From Silene noctiflora (taxonomy: Eukaryota > Streptophyta > Magnoliopsida > Caryophyllales > Caryophyllaceae), in the NCBI GenBank assembly GCA_009801015.1, contig VHZZ01001954.1:50780-81190 (forward strand): a stretch of DNA of 30,411 nucleotides. Direction: 5' to 3'. Shown piece after piece: positions 29,544-30,411 of this stretch (the first letter of the stretch is position 1; every line of letters begins with the position of its first letter). Position numbers and translations under genes: made by a program. The notes beneath the pieces are model-generated. The model was given only the letters and a program-made list of their open reading frames with translations, was not told the origin of the DNA and searched no databases.

Positions 29544-29964
29544 TTTTATGCATCACAAATTACCAATGAAATTGAAAAATGCAAGTGCATAAGCTAATCA
29601 GAAATTACCCATCAATAATCAAGAATTAACGATCAAAGTCGACATCGAAAATTAACATAAAACGAAAGTACCCAGAAACGAAATTATCATCAATCATCAA
29701 AATGAAAAGCACCCATATAATTATTGACAAAATTAATGTTCAATCATGCATCAATAAATTAAAATAACATAAATTATAGCATAAAGATTGTAACTTTATG
29801 GTAAAAAAAAAGTAATACATTATGATAAAAATAAAATTACCTGAATAAATAAGAGACAATTGAGATTGTTGAATAAAGGGTTTAAGAAAGGAAAAGGGAG
29901 GCGTAGATGATGAAGAAAGTAGGAAAGGAAGAGTACGAAAGTTTGGCCTTTGAAATAAAGGTTG

Positions 29965-29975
29965 TGTTTTTATGG
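29965..29975 (-). promoter_or_regulatory. Possible TATA-like element of the RING-H2 gene
   Basis: The minus strand reads ggccataaaaacac about 125 bases before the predicted leader-intron donor. Position and AT content suit a core promoter, but the match to TATAAA is poor. Confidence 0.25.
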
Positions 29976-29989
29976 CCCTTTTAAAGGTA

Positions 29990-30411
29990 TCGCCTTGGTC
30001 GGTTTATGTGCTCTTTTGCATTGCTTTTTTTTTTTTTTTTTTTTTTTAAGACATATAGGTTTTGTATAACTTAAGGTAATGATTAAATTTGTGATTTTTT
30101 TTTTTTGCCCAATAATGATTAAGTTTGTGATGATATTGTTTGATGATAGTCCGAATATGGATTTTGATAGAAAGTTGTATACATTATTAAAAGAGGCTTT
30201 TTTCGAGCAATATTAGAGCGTCCACATCATCTCTTTTAGTTTTAGGAGGGAATATTATAAGATCTTCCAAGATTATGACAATGATACTATGTAATATTTT
30301 TAATATCAAAGTTATATTTTACAGAAAAGAATTTTTTGATTATCAATCTAACCAAAAAGTATAATGCAAAACATTTAGAAACTTAGATATTTGGATTCGT
30401 TGCGAAAAATG
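29990..30411. other. Upstream flank of the RING-H2 gene, no gene seen
   Basis: AT-rich DNA with a run of about 22 T at 30026-30048 and another of about 10 T near 30096-30106. No open frame, inverted repeat or RNA signal was recognised up to the window edge. Confidence 0.5.

Larger units (their letters stand above)
28322..29841 (-). other. Probable 5'-UTR intron of the RING-H2 gene
   Basis: On the minus strand cag|GTAATTTTATT at 29841/29840 is a good donor, and tcaatgacag|GCAAG at 28323/28322 a good acceptor after a pyrimidine tract, 18 bases before the ATG. The upstream stretch 29842-29950 reads as a pyrimidine-rich leader (ctttcttcatcatctacgcc, ctcccttttcc). Leader introns are common in plant genes with long first introns. 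The intron holds two MITEs and a 73-bp tandem duplication. This is a prediction from splice signals only. Confidence 0.55.

Overview
This is a stretch of nuclear plant DNA, AT-rich and intron-rich. The gene products are plant-type: a WRINKLED-class AP2 factor, a nuclear-encoded plastid ribosomal protein and a plant-only ASG1-like protein. About half of the annotated material is transposon-derived. The many short TA-flanked elements with CTCCCTCCGTCCC-like termini suggest a eudicot, perhaps from Caryophyllales. That placement is inference, because no species marker is present.

Layout. Bases 1-460 are the end of a CACTA (En/Spm) transposon packed with palindromic subterminal repeats. From 2035 to 4850 (minus strand) is an eight-exon WRI3/WRI4-like gene with the 9-base micro-exon typical of this family; the reconstructed protein is 360 aa. 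A 207-bp TA-flanked MITE (5673-5879) is followed directly by a complete Ty1/copia retrotransposon (5891-10727) with 5-bp target duplications, two LTRs, PBS and PPT. Its gag-protease part is broken and its integrase-RT-RNase H ORF is open. From 10733 to about 15600 lies repeat wreckage: CTCC-family MITEs (one carrying a second, palindromic insertion), a tRNA-derived SINE candidate, a reverse-oriented LTR-element remnant marked by a perfect initiator-Met PBS, and a possible hAT-like relic.

From 15670 to 18681 (plus) is a three-exon gene for plastid ribosomal protein bL35c (159 aa), followed at once by a roughly 760-bp inverted-repeat DNA element. From 20655 to 25597 (plus) is a six-exon gene for an ASG1-like protein (521 aa). 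Converging on it from the minus strand is a RING-H2 gene (coding 28304-26695, 270 aa in three exons), which probably has an additional 5'-UTR exon near 29841 behind a 1.5-kb leader intron.

The four host genes are unrelated housekeeping or regulatory genes and show no sign of forming a cluster. The exon models were built by hand from conserved protein reading and GT-AG borders. In every case the summed exon length is an exact multiple of three with no internal stop. The most unusual signals are in the mobile DNA: a MITE insertion for which the empty target site is preserved next door in a tandem duplication, a young copia copy with asymmetric LTRs and a mutated protease active site, and small TIR families that have settled repeatedly in introns.
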